Part shown: piece by piece, positions 26,561 through 37,479 of the stretch
Layout: every line of letters starts with the position of its first letter
How positions within the stretch are numbered: position 1 is the first letter of the stretch
NCBI GenBank assembly: GCA_037957365.1
Contig: JARHVA010003524.1
Location: 1,774,001-1,838,000, forward strand
DNA from: Torreya grandis
Lineage: Eukaryota > Streptophyta > Pinopsida > Cupressales > Taxaceae
Direction: 5' to 3'
DNA: 64,000 nucleotides
Notes under the pieces: model-generated
The model's input: the letters and a program-made list of their open reading frames with translations, nothing else
Database searches by the model: none
What the model was told of the DNA's origin: nothing
Program-made: the position numbers and the translations under genes

Positions 26561-27840
26561 ATGTGCCTGTCTTTTCTTGTGTATTTGAATCTATTTTGTT
26601 TTCAATCTTTTTTTATGCTTCTTCATAACCTTTGGCCTTAGCTTGAGATTGCTAACATCTTATAATTCTCCAATATTGTTTTGCATTGTCATATATTAGT
26701 TTTGCATGTACCTCCAAGGAAGCTACATTTGACTTTGACAGGGTAATATTGCATGGAAGCTCTATCATTCGTAGGTAAATATAAGCACATGTTCCACCCT
26801 ATATGCTCCAACCACCTCTCCCCAAAAGTAAGGGTTCAAGTATACGTAAGCAAGAACCATTTGTTGCCCTATCAGAACCTCTACCATTATAGTTATGTTA
26901 GAATGACTTATTTTACTAACTAGTGGTACATATTGATCTTTGACCTCTTATTGTTATAATTGCTCTACCCCTGACATGTATTTCTTAATGAAAAGTTGTT
27001 CCTCCATTGAAGATTGTTGATTTTTTTTTTTTTTTTTTTTCCCTCCGGAGGGGGCGGGGGGGAAGGCGGAGGTTTAAATTAAGACTTTAGCTCATGTTTC
27101 AGAGATAAGGGTTTTTCTATATTTTTAATTAATTTTAACAATATCCCACACTTATGTCGATTGTTGCATCATAGGATGAAATATAAAGACATGAAAAATT
27201 CCTTGAAATCATTATGTTATGCTCTGAAATCCTTTCTTTTTGTATTATCTTTTTCTTCCATTTTACCTTGAAACCCTTTTATTCTACTTGGAGAACTTGC
27301 TTTGACACCCTAAAATCCTACTCTGAAAGAGATCCTAACATCCTGCTCTAACACCCCTGAAATCTTGCTCTTAAAATAAACCTTGAAACCTGCTCTAAAC
27401 AATGAACCCTTTCTATTTTTTGATTTCTAGTTTCAGTACCCCTCAAAGCAGATGTCAAAGCTCTCTAAATACCCAAATGGTCTAGGCAGAGAAATGGCAA
27501 TGAGCTCTTTACATGCTAGATCTAACTTACAGTATATAGTAAATAATGTGAGAGCCCAACCAACTACCTCAACGAATGAAAAGGGGGGAAACATACCTAT
27601 TAAAGTTTGGTTGTGTGGAAAGGAGGCACCGACACAACAGCGGTCGCAGGAGTCTATAGTTTAATTCTTGGAGCGAGGCATTAGATTTCAATATAAAATA
27701 AAAAGAAATAACTTGTTTTCCCTCTAGACCATCTAATTTATCTAGAACCTCAAAATGCATAACCAACTGGTTTTCACGTTAAACCTCCTAATTTATTTAA
27801 AAATTCAAAATGCATTACAACCAATGAACCCAAGATGATT
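26561..27840. other. Intergenic with poly-T/G-rich tract
   Basis: No gene recognised. Bases 27010-27073 hold a long T run followed by ccctccggaggg (a 12-bp palindrome) and several G runs. Around 27290-27400 the word atcctgctct and variants recur four times at about 25-35 base spacing. Confidence 0.5.
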
Positions 27841-28013
27841 TTTTATAAGACGAACCAATGACGACGAGGACCATTGGGTTACCCGAAATGTGAATCTCAG
27901 AGCCACCTGCCAGGGTTATTTTGAATCTGACAAAAATGCCGAGAATAAAAACTATTATTAAGAGAATCATAAGCGTCACCCCAAGCATCCTATGACCATG
28001 CTCCAGACAAAGC

Positions 28014-28020
28014 TATAAAT
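28014..28020 (+). promoter_or_regulatory. Candidate TATA box of KAO
   Basis: TATAAAT, about 278 bases before the KAO start codon, in the less AT-rich, non-repeat stretch leading into the gene. A start of transcription ~30 bases downstream would give a leader of about 250 bases, which would contain the upstream ORF at 28156-28254. No transcript evidence is available. Confidence 0.4.
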
Positions 28021-28155
28021 GGACAAATCCACAATCTGCAAAATGCAGTTTTCTACTTGTCCCATCAATCGCCACCCCACTGTCTACACATGAATTTGTT
28101 CCGTATGTACCAAAATCCCCTTATTATGTGAGAGTCGGTCAGCCCAGACAAAGCC

Positions 28156-28254
28156 ATGAGGTTCCTTTGGCTCTTCTCTTGTCTTGCCTCTCTTCAAATG
28201 AACATTGAAATTTTCTTCAAAGAAAAACAACATTCTGCTTCATACTCGCATTGA
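28156..28254 (+). CDS. Upstream ORF in the KAO leader (32 codons)
   Basis: An ATG at 28156 opens a 32-residue frame beginning MRFLWLFSCLASLQMN that ends at a TGA 43 bases before the KAO start codon. If transcription starts near the TATA box at 28014 it lies in the mRNA leader. It overlaps no exon and is out of reach of the main frame. It could lower KAO translation, but whether it is translated is unknown; short frames like this also arise by chance. Confidence 0.3.
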   Translation: MRFLWLFSCLASLQMNIEIFFKEKQHSASYSH

Positions 28255-28297
28255 ATTCACAATCTAGTAATATTTATTTTTGCAAATAGATAGATAG

Positions 28298-31200
28298 ATG
28301 ATGATGAACGACTGGGCATCCACAGTTGCTGTGATTGTGTGTGGGATATACACAATCTACTATGGTTTGAGGAGATTCAACAGCTTGTGGTATGAACCCA
28401 CCCTGAAGAAGGGGAGTGCTCCCCTTCCACCAGGAGACATGGGTTGGCCTTTCTTGGGCAATATGCTCAGCTTTCTCAGAGCTTTCAAGTCCACCAACCC
28501 AGAGAGCTTCATTTCAAGCTTCGTTTCCAGGTCGGTCTTATTAGATTGAAGAGAACAGAGCTTTGTATGAAAACCAAAGTGCCTACACTTTCTTAGGATG
28601 CAATTGAAATGTGGGTATATATCTTCAATTCCCCAAAGACATGCCTCGAATTCACCAACTCCAATCACATCCTGAGTTGTTTTAGAAGCTTGTATTTTTG
28701 GGTATTCTAATACTGCTTTCCTTTGTTTTCTGAATGCATAGCATGCTTAATACTTATCAATGCCATTGGTGAAATCATGCCTTGCTTTCTGCTTCCCAAT
28801 GTCACTTTCAATTTTCCAAACGCATGCATGAGGTTTACCAATTCCAATCACTTCATAATTTAATTTTCCTCTGTTTTCTAAATGCATATCATGATTATGA
28901 ACTCCATGGGTGAAATCTTGCATCATTTAGTGCTTTCTCAGGTTATTCCCAATTGCCCAAAATTATACCCAAAGTTCGCCAAATTCAACCACTTCCTGAG
29001 TTGTTTTAACAGCTTGCATATCTAAGGCCATTCTGATACTGTTTTCCTTTGTTTGTTGAATGCATACCATGATTATGAATGGCATGGTTGAACCATGCCT
29101 TGATTTCTGCTTTCTCAGATTAATTGCAATTCCCCAAAGGCACACTTAAGATTCACCCATTCCAATCACCTTCTGAGTTGTTCTAATAGCTTGCATTTAA
29201 GAACATTCTGAAGTAGTTTCCTTTGTTTTCCATGATTATGAATCTGGTAAATACCCTTGATTTCATAGGATGTTTTACCCCATATTCTTGAAATTTACCA
29301 CTGCCACCTCTTATTTTGGGACCCCTTTTTTACTAATACCCCTATTTTTACAGTTATATTAGTACAAAAGTTGTAAATTAAAATGCACCTGTATGTACTC
29401 ACATGGTATTTACCATGTCTTAAGAGTGATCGTTGCGAATCATGCATTGTTTTGTGCTTCTCGGGTTATTTTCAAATCCTTAAAAGCATACCTGAATTTC
29501 ACCAATTCCAATCACCACCCAAGTTGCTTGAACAACTTGCATATTGAAGGGAATTCTGATACTATTTTCCTTTGTTTTATGAATGAAATACGTGATTATG
29601 AATGGTACAGGTGACATCATTCCTTTATTTATGCTTTCTCAGGTTATATTGACTCTCCCAGCACAAAGCTGAAGTTCATCAATTCCCATCGCCTCCTGGA
29701 TTGCTTTAACAACTTGCATTTAAGGGAACTGTGATACTAATCTCATTTAATTTTCGAAACATACCATAATTATGATTGCCATAGGTGAAATCATACCTCG
29801 TTTTCTGCTTTCTCATGTTATTTTCAGTTCCCCAAAGGCATACCTGAAGTTCACCAATTGCAATTTCACTTGGATCCTGTGTTGTTTGACTTTGAAGTTT
29901 TTAATAGATGGCATTAAAGGGCATTCTGGTACTATTTTCCTCTGTTTTCTGAATGCACACCATGATAATGATTGCTATAGGTAAAATCCTGTCTTGTTTT
30001 TTGCTTTCTCAGGTTCAACCGGGTTGGCTTGTACAAGGCATTCATGTTTGGGAAGCCCACAATTTTAGCAACAACTCCAGAAGCCTGCAGGCTAGTTCTG
30101 ATGGATGATGCTCGTTTTATTCCTGGGTGGCCAAAATCTGCAGTTGAACTTATAGGCAGAAAATCCTTTGTGGGTATCACCTTTGAGGAACACAAGCGTC
30201 TTCGCAAGCTCACGGCAACACCTGTGACTGGAACTGAGGCCTTATCAAAGTACTTGACATGGATTGAGGAAACTGTGGTTTCAGCTTTAGAGAATTGGTC
30301 AATGATGGATAAGGTTGATTTTCTCACACATATTAGAAAGGTAGGGCTAATGGATTATTTAATTTCTTATAAGCATTACATTCTCTTCTTCTCAATGTTG
30401 AAGTTTGAACAGTTTATATGTGATTCTGCAGCTTACCTTCAAGATAATTGTATACATCTTCCTCAGTAATGAGCCAAATGGGGAAATAGGAGCTCTCGAG
30501 AGGGAGTATACTACTCTGAATTTGGGTGTGAGGGCTTTGGCAATCAATTTTCCAGGAACCGCATACAATAAAGCCCTTAAGGTTGGTTTGCCTGTATAGG
30601 CTGTGCTGCTTAATCTGAATAGGATGTCATCTTTGTTTTGGTATGTTGCTATGAGTGTGTTTTTTTGGCTTCATGCGAAATTCCTTTATCATGCAAGAGT
30701 CGTCTCAGAAGATGGTGGTGTTTTTCTTTTGATGGTGAAACAGGCACGGAAAAAGCTAGTGGCAATTCTTCAGTCAATGATTGACAAAAGGAGGGCAAGG
30801 CAGGGCAAAAAAGAAGATAAGAAGGTAGATATGTTAGATGAATTACTCAAGGTGAAGGACCAACATGGTCGGCTCTTAGAAGATGAAGAGATTATTGATT
30901 TATTGGTCATGTACCTGAATGCGGGGCATGAGTCATCGGGACATATGACCATGTGGGCTGTTGTTTTTCTACTACAGAATCCTGAAATGTATGCAAAAGC
31001 CAGAGTGAGTGCCACCCATGTTACTATATTTTATAGTCTGGCTGCATTTTTTTGCAGTACTAATGGTAATAGGAAAATTGCTTTGTAGGCTGAACAGGAA
31101 AATATCGTCAGGAGGAGGCCAGAGGGACAAAAAAACCTCATATACTCGGAGCTTCGAGAAATGGAATACCTTCATAAGGTCAGATTCCTTACAACTGCAT

Positions 31201-32397
31201 CATATGATGAATTTGTGGCAAATAGAGGATTGAAATAAAGCAATAATATTTTCAGTTTAAACTAGAGGATAGGATGATTTTTCTATTCAGGTCATAAATG
31301 AAAGCCTCCGCTTGGTGAGCTTTTCCTCAATGGTTTTCAGAGAGGCTTTAGATGATGTCGAATTGAATGGTAGGTAGTTGGGTTTTCCATGCTATAAATG
31401 AGGCTTTAGTAATATTGACTTTTCAATGGCATGCTTTTTATTTTCTCCTTATTCAAGCATTCATTAATGCTAGTTAACTGTTACTTTAGGTTATACAATT
31501 CCAAAGGGATGGAGGACACAAGTCTGGATGAGAAACGTGCATCTGGACCCAGAAGTTTATCCTCATCCCAAAAAGTTTGATCCAGAAAGATGGGAGGTAA
31601 ATGCCTGAAACCTCTCTACTTGTGTGATTTTCAGTCTGCTTTTCTTTCTTAAAAGAAACAGGTGTTTTATGATGCAAGTTCTCTTGAACTTTTCTAATGA
31701 GGCAATTTTCTCCTTTTCAGAATTTTGTTCCCAAGCCAGGAATGTTCGTGCCCTTTGGATTGGGAAGCAGATTGTGTCCAGGCAATGAGCTAGCAAAGAT
31801 GGAGATGTGTGTTTTCATGCATTGCATGCTTCTTCATTATGAGTAAGTGACGGATAGATCAAAGGCTTGCATGGGGCTCATAGTATATTTGTTTAGGGTA
31901 GGGTTCCATGGAATTTTTAATCTGCAGGTGGTCCCAAGAAAAGTAATTATTGAGGAAATGAGAAAAATTGTAATCTTCTAAAAAAGAATTGGATCGCCCA
32001 TTTATGATTTTATAGATGTGGTCAAAACTGAGGTGTTTTTATGGAGGAAAAAATTAATGAATGGTAGATGATACTCCAAAAAATATATAGAAGAGCTCAA
32101 ATATGACATCCATGAGACAATTTGATTGGAATGAGCTCCTAAATTTATCCAGATATACATTCTGAGAAAATTAAGGGAAGCCCAGCCCATGGGACCTCTT
32201 TGTTATTGCATTGATTTCATTTTGGTTCCCTGCTTGAAAAACATAATGAGCTCTCATTTACATTTTTGGTTTGTGGCTATGAGTGCAGAGTACAGCGTTT
32301 AACACCAGACTGCAAGGTGAGATATTTACCTCATCCTCGTCCTGCTGACAATTGCCCTGTTCGAGTGAGAAAGTTAAGACCGTCATCACAGTTTTGA
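28298..32397 (+). CDS. KAO: ent-Kaurenoic acid oxidase, cytochrome P450 CYP88A family
   Basis: Nine exons: 28298-28530, 30013-30340, 30432-30581, 30744-31004, 31089-31178, 31291-31369, 31490-31596, 31721-31842 and 32289-32397. Introns are GT-AG, all junctions keep frame, and the 1479-nt CDS encodes 492 residues, the usual CYP88A length. Residues 7-24 form an N-terminal membrane anchor. Next come the proline hinge [13 protein letters not shown] (43-55), the I-helix oxygen-binding AGHESS (297-302), the K-helix ESLR (358-361), PERW (412-415) and the haem loop [10 protein letters not shown] (428-437), with ligand Cys435. The hinge region, the [11 protein letters not shown] stretch of exon 2 and the [10 protein letters not shown] stretch fit CYP88A better than other plant P450s. 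CYP88A enzymes oxidise ent-kaurenoic acid in three steps to GA12 on the ER in gibberellin synthesis. Three ATGs in a row open the frame and I took the first. I see no defect, so the gene is probably functional. Substrate is inferred from family. Confidence 0.93.
28531..30012 (+). repeat. KAO intron 1, built of ~177-bp degenerate tandem repeats
   Basis: About eight units can be followed. Each carries tttctgaatgca...catgattatgaatg, then tgaaatcatgcctt, then gctttctcaggtt, then ccccaaaggcatacctgaagttcaccaattcc and cctgagttgttt...cattctgatact. The splice-acceptor-like word starts at 28932 (gctttctcagg), 29109, 29456 (gcttctcggg), 29633 and 29807, and at 30003, where it is the true acceptor of exon 2. 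Spacings are 177, 347 (about two units, one disrupted), 177, 174 and 196. More decayed forms lie near 28590 and 28785. The intron is 1482 bases; the other introns are 84-446. Confidence 0.85.
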
Positions 32398-32472
32398 ATA
32401 CCGTCTGCTGAAATGGACAGAGAGACTCTCTGGCAAAGTTTTGTTAGGCTAAGCCAAATATGCAAAGAATGA

Positions 32473-32478
32473 AATAAA
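32473..32478 (+). terminator. Candidate polyadenylation signal of KAO
   Basis: AATAAA lies 76 bases after the KAO stop codon, a normal distance for a plant 3' end. Confidence 0.5.
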
Positions 32479-32479
32479 A

Positions 32480-34370
32480 GGAGTGTGCCCGCTTGGGGAA
32501 ACCCAGGGAGATATATCCCATATTGGTGGGCATTAGCTTCCTCTGGTATGTTAGGAAAGCTTTTATGTAAATGTTATCCATTTCAAGAATCAAAATAGAA
32601 CCATAAGAATCTGATTAAAGAGAAATGGCTGCTAAGACAGGACCTATCATGGAAATACATGTAGTAATTTAATAGAAATCTATTGGAGTTCGGCATTTAT
32701 ATCTTATCTTTTCAACATAGTTTATAATGACCAGGACAATGATACACAGGTTGAAAAGTGGGGTGAGAAAATTTGAACACTGGTAGGTGTTGAAAATTTT
32801 GTTAAATAAAAGTCAGTTGCGAAGATTAATGAGGGTGTTAACAACACAATAAAAAATGAGTGTGTGAAGTGTGAATGAATTGCTCCATTGTCATCTTAAT
32901 TACATAGCTTGGTCCAACACTCTTAGGACTTGTATCATATGGTAACCATGTTATTCATGAGTCTGGCAGAGTCGAGTGAAACCACAGCTGTTGTAGAGAA
33001 TATTTAATCATTAAAGCTCGCAGTTGCATGATTTAAGTTATTTTGGAGTATATGCAGACCAAGTTCCAATGGTGTTACTGTCACCCATGTTTAGGATCTG
33101 TACATAAATGTATACCTATTGCCTAGTTGTAGTGATGCTTGCTAATGCATGTTTTTTAGGCACCCAAGGCACATGAGTGAATTGACACATTATCCGCATA
33201 TAAAAAGGTTTTGGCAGAATTCTAAATCCATAGTGAATGGAAAGTATTGCCATTCATACTTAAAAGACGGCTGAGCGAAAACAATACATACTATAACAGA
33301 CTTTCCGATGGCATAGTTAAACAATTCTAATTCAAGCCAACCTGTTTTGAAACAAAGTTACAGCTGTTTTTTCCCAATTATGACTGGGATTTCTAATTCG
33401 AATCAGTTAATGGTTAACTGATCAAATCTTTTCTCTCTCTTTATTGTGAGAGACTTGAAAAGGCACTCTTACCTTTGAAAAAATGCTGTCCTACATCTTA
33501 TAGAACTTGGATAATAACGTGCATGAATGTTATTATCATGAGTTTTAGTGCAGAAAGAGACTTTAACAACCATCATTCATGCAATAGCAATGACCAATTT
33601 TGAAGTTTAAAAAAAAAAGTACCCTGCCTCTTCATAGACACAGTGCTCAAGATTCACTTTATCCTTCATCAATTGTCACTAATTTCCATTATAGAATGGA
33701 AGGATTTACATTCCTATCCAAGGCAACTTGAACCCATACAAGAGCATGAAGCTCGATCAGGGGTATCTCCACTTAAAAAGCAGTGTTGAAACAATCACAT
33801 TAACACGGGGCTACCTATCAGTATTTGTACCAATCACCACCCAACAGATAATACAACCTAGGGGGCGTCATAGATTCAAATGGAAGTTACATTATGTTAC
33901 AAAGGTTTAGAAGACTGGCTTGTGAGCCTTTCCAACCCTCATTCAGGAGTGCTCCATTAAATTTGATATACTGATGCACGTATGGACCAAATTTTCAGGA
34001 ACACTTGGTCATCCTATGAACCAATTGTTACTGCAAGAGTATTAGATGGAAAAGCAATCCCCTTTTGGGCTTCAATAGCATTCTCCTTTTGCTCAAATTT
34101 CACCACAATCTTACCATATTAATAATGGTGTTATCTTTGACATTTACATTCAAAATAGCCACATTTGAATGAATCACACGTTGGTGAACAAAACCTATTG
34201 TATATGATATTCTCTCTCCATCATTGTGAGAATAATTTCTCTTCCCAACTCCACATTCTTCTCAATATTTATTACCCAACTTGACAAAATCATTTCGAAA
34301 GTATTATCAATATTTATGTAAGACTGATTATAAGTTCAAATTAGCAGAGGGGCTTACATTGGTCACATTT
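32480..34370. other. 3' flank of KAO, nothing recognised
   Basis: No coding domain, RNA gene or repeat copy was recognised in this stretch. Confidence 0.4.
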
Positions 34371-35175
34371 GCATGAATTTTCCCATCCATGCTATGTTAT
34401 TTTGCTTCCGCTTCAGGATTGGTGACTTCAAATATGATTCCTCTTTGATCTCCTTATTGCACATAACTATACTCTTCATGCTAAAGAGACACCAATTCTT
34501 CTTGGTCAACAAAACCGCCCACGAGTGTTACATTTATTTGCACACCTGTGGGAAAATAATATTTTCCTTCATCTTACTTATTCTTTTCACATTCATCTTC
34601 AAACTTCATGGGAGGAATCACTGGACCATGTTGAACATCCTCGACTTTAACATCTTCATGTACTATGGAAGAATCCGAGCTTCTCCGACTTCCACCTTCT
34701 CAATCCTTTCATTCATATTTCCAAGTGTATACTTTTATTCAACATCCTTTATACTCTAAAACAATATGGGAGTATTCTTTTCTCCCATTTCAAACTTCTC
34801 AATTTCTGCAATTTTATGCAAAACCCTAACGGCATGCTCTTTATCGACTTGAATCTTATCTTCACACATGCAATCCTCTCTCCTGCATCTTCATGGGAGT
34901 GTTTTCTTCTCCCGAGTCCAAATCTCCATTGAAGCATTTTATGCATGATGTTTATCCATTATGGTGCACTTATCAAGAGCAAATCCCTTTGGATAGCAAT
35001 TCACTTTCACCTCCTCTAATGGAAAACTCATTTCAACAATCATTTTTTTCTTTTATTACACCATTTTTTTGGAATGCAAATCCACTTGCCACCTTATTTA
35101 TAATGTTAATCACCTACTTATCTTCTTTTCTCTTCTCTTTTTCCATCTCTTTAAGCCTCTTGGATAATTTTTAAG
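34371..35175 (-). pseudogene. Coding-like minus-strand segment, unknown
   Basis: Read on the minus strand this stretch is rich in Glu and Lys across frames (for example MSFPLEEVKVNCYPKGFALD from about 35033 downwards, then IAEIEKFEMGEKN), with stops and frame changes between the pieces. The plus-strand frames here (34373-34759, 34893-35174) are low-complexity Phe/Ser shadows of it. It may be a decayed transposon protein. I recognise no family. Confidence 0.25.
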
Positions 35176-35610
35176 GCACCTTCAATGATCCGCACCATGG
35201 GGCTTAGGATGGTGGTGCAAGTGACAACTCAATAATTTAGCTAGTAACCTATTGTGTTATAATGAACATGCAATAGATACATAAGAACAAATGCAAAAAT
35301 ACCATTCCATAATCAAGCAAATAAAGATATAGAAGAATAATGCTTTTCTACTCAATGGAAACAAGCATGGTATAAACAAAGGCACCCAGAAGATTGAGAA
35401 TGAGTCATCCAGCAATCGAAAGGAGGAAACTCTTCCTAGCTGATTTGCCTAACTTGAATGCAGCATGCATGTGCTTACATCATCTGTGAATGGTGAACCA
35501 AAAGATTAGGAATGAGAATTCATGTGATCAGAATCTAGGGGTAATGCATCCTAGCTTATTTGTCTGGTAGGAACAGCTAGAGAAGACCTAGGAACAAAAC
35601 TTGATACACT
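35176..35610. other. Intergenic, nothing recognised
   Basis: No gene or repeat recognised. Confidence 0.4.
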
Positions 35611-35611
35611 C

Positions 35612-35664
35612 ACTTTCCTCAAAGTTGAATACAACTGTATATCTTTCCTCAAAGTTGAATACAA

Positions 35665-35736
<72 letters not shown>

Positions 35737-35786
35737 TACAACTGTATATCTTTCCTCAAAGTTGAATATATATATATATATATATA
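35612..35786. repeat. (TA)n microsatellite inside a short repeated unit
   Basis: A perfect TA run covers about 35668-35733 and a shorter one 35768-35785. The 20-base word ctttcctcaaagttgaatac and variants stand at 35612, 35644 and about 35751, so the TA runs sit inside a small tandemly repeated unit. Confidence 0.85.
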
Positions 35787-36009
35787 GAATTACAAGAGAG
35801 GTGTTTACAATCAGCAGTGGCTACAATATGGTTCAGCTTCTCTAATGGCTGACGGTTTGCCTTCCCTCTGATGTGTTGGTTTGTCCTGTAGGCGTGCATT
35901 GTGCTAGCTAGTATGTTGATGTGATGCGAGTTGTGGGAGTGCGGTATGGGGTGATGCCATGTAGTGCGAAGGTTCAACATTAAGTCTGACTCGTGCATAA
36001 TTTTTCTAT

Positions 36010-37140
36010 GGCATGTGACAACTTAGGGATCACCAATTGAGTAGAGCATCAACTGAGGATACCTAGCCGAGGTGGCAGTGATGTGAGGTGAGCCAGATGA
36101 TGTGACACTTATTGAGTAGCTAGTGTAATCAATCCTAGGAAAACCAATAAGAGTTGCCTCAATTTGAAGAGCCAATTAGATTGGCATTAATCTAGGGAGA
36201 ACCAAAAGGAGTGGCATTGAGATGGGAAGAATACAATTGTACTATGCGCCAATCCAAAGTAATCCAAATAGAATGATATTGGGGCAATGTTGATCTGGGC
36301 TAAGCCAATCGGATAACACTAATGTGACCAAACTTTGGCAGTAGCATCGAGTTTGTGTTCTACTATGATAATTAGAGTGGCACTGAGATGGGAAGAATAC
36401 AATTGTACAGCATGCCAATCCAAAGTAAGCCAAACAAAGTGATGATGGGGCAATGTCAATCTTGGATAAGCCAATTGGATGACACTAATGTGACTAGACT
36501 TTGGCAGTGGCGTTGAGTTTGTGTTCGACTATGATCCTTCAGATCGTGGGTCATCTCAAGGTAAGCTAACATAGGGGGGTATTGGTCTAATAGATCCAAT
36601 GTGGATGTAGAGATGATCTGGGATGAACCAATCAAAGACCTTTAATATGGAGATAGCCAACTAAGATGGTGCCATACCGGGGACAGCCAATCGGAATCTC
36701 ATTGAATTGGGAAGAGTCTACATTGGTGCCAATCCAAGGAGATCCATTCATATAGCATAGTTGAACTCTTGCGGCACTAAGCCAGTGTAAGCCAATCAAT
36801 ATGGTGCAAGACTTGTTGATGCATGGCCCAATCCAAGGTGAGCCAGTCAGAATGGTCCGATTCAACTAAAGTAGCACGAAGTCGGAATAAGCCAATTGTC
36901 ATGGCATTGTTCGAGGGTGTTGAATAATGTGTCACAAATCTTAGGGATGCTAGTCAAATAGTTCCAGAGTGGTACAGACCATGGGAATGCTGAAAGGGAT
37001 GGCGCCAACTAATGCAAAGGTTGGCGCCATAATTGAATTATGTTGATGCCTTGTTAACCATGCATTGACTTGAGGAATGCCAATTGGGTGGAACGCCAAA
37101 GGAAGTGTTGAGTAAAGGAGCATTGAACTATTGGAGTGAT
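36010..37140. repeat. CCAAT-rich degenerate tandem repeats
   Basis: Two clear units of 166 bases start at 36211 and 36377 (gtggca(t/c)tgagatgggaag...). Across the whole stretch a shorter theme recurs about every 40-60 bases: (a)gccaatc...(a)tggca, with more than ten CCAAT words (for example about 36171, 36252, 36305, 36414, 36470, 36690, 36729, 36794 and 36891). No coding content. Confidence 0.7.
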
Positions 37141-37479
37141 GATGTGATTTAATGCCATGAACAATCTTCGCATGTCAAATGATAACAAGAATACCACAAG
37201 GAGGGTGTTGTCTTCAGTCACCCCTCCTATGCTCGCCTCATAAAAAATTTCAAATAACTCTAAGCTCTACTTAAGTCGTCTTCTGCATCTTAATTTTTTC
37301 TCCGCCTCATCCAACCTTAGTTGAATTTGACCATATTGGTTGATGCAACTCTCTCACTTTTTGGGCTATGTGCAACAATGCACGTGGATTCTACAGAAGT
37401 ACCCAAGTGCCACTTGTTGAAAGATAGTGAAAATAATAGTATTGAGAAGCCTCCACCATCTCTACAAGTATGGTATTAA
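37141..37479. other. Spacer between repeat arrays
   Basis: No gene recognised. Pyrimidine-rich around 37220-37320. Confidence 0.4.

Noticed and set aside
28360..28668. 102-codon minus-strand ORF over KAO exon 1
   Set aside because: Antisense shadow of exon 1 and of the start of intron 1.
30029..31088. Separate plus-strand ORFs of 146, 64 and 161 codons
   Set aside because: These are KAO exons 2, 3 and 4 read on into introns; GT-AG joints give one continuous protein.
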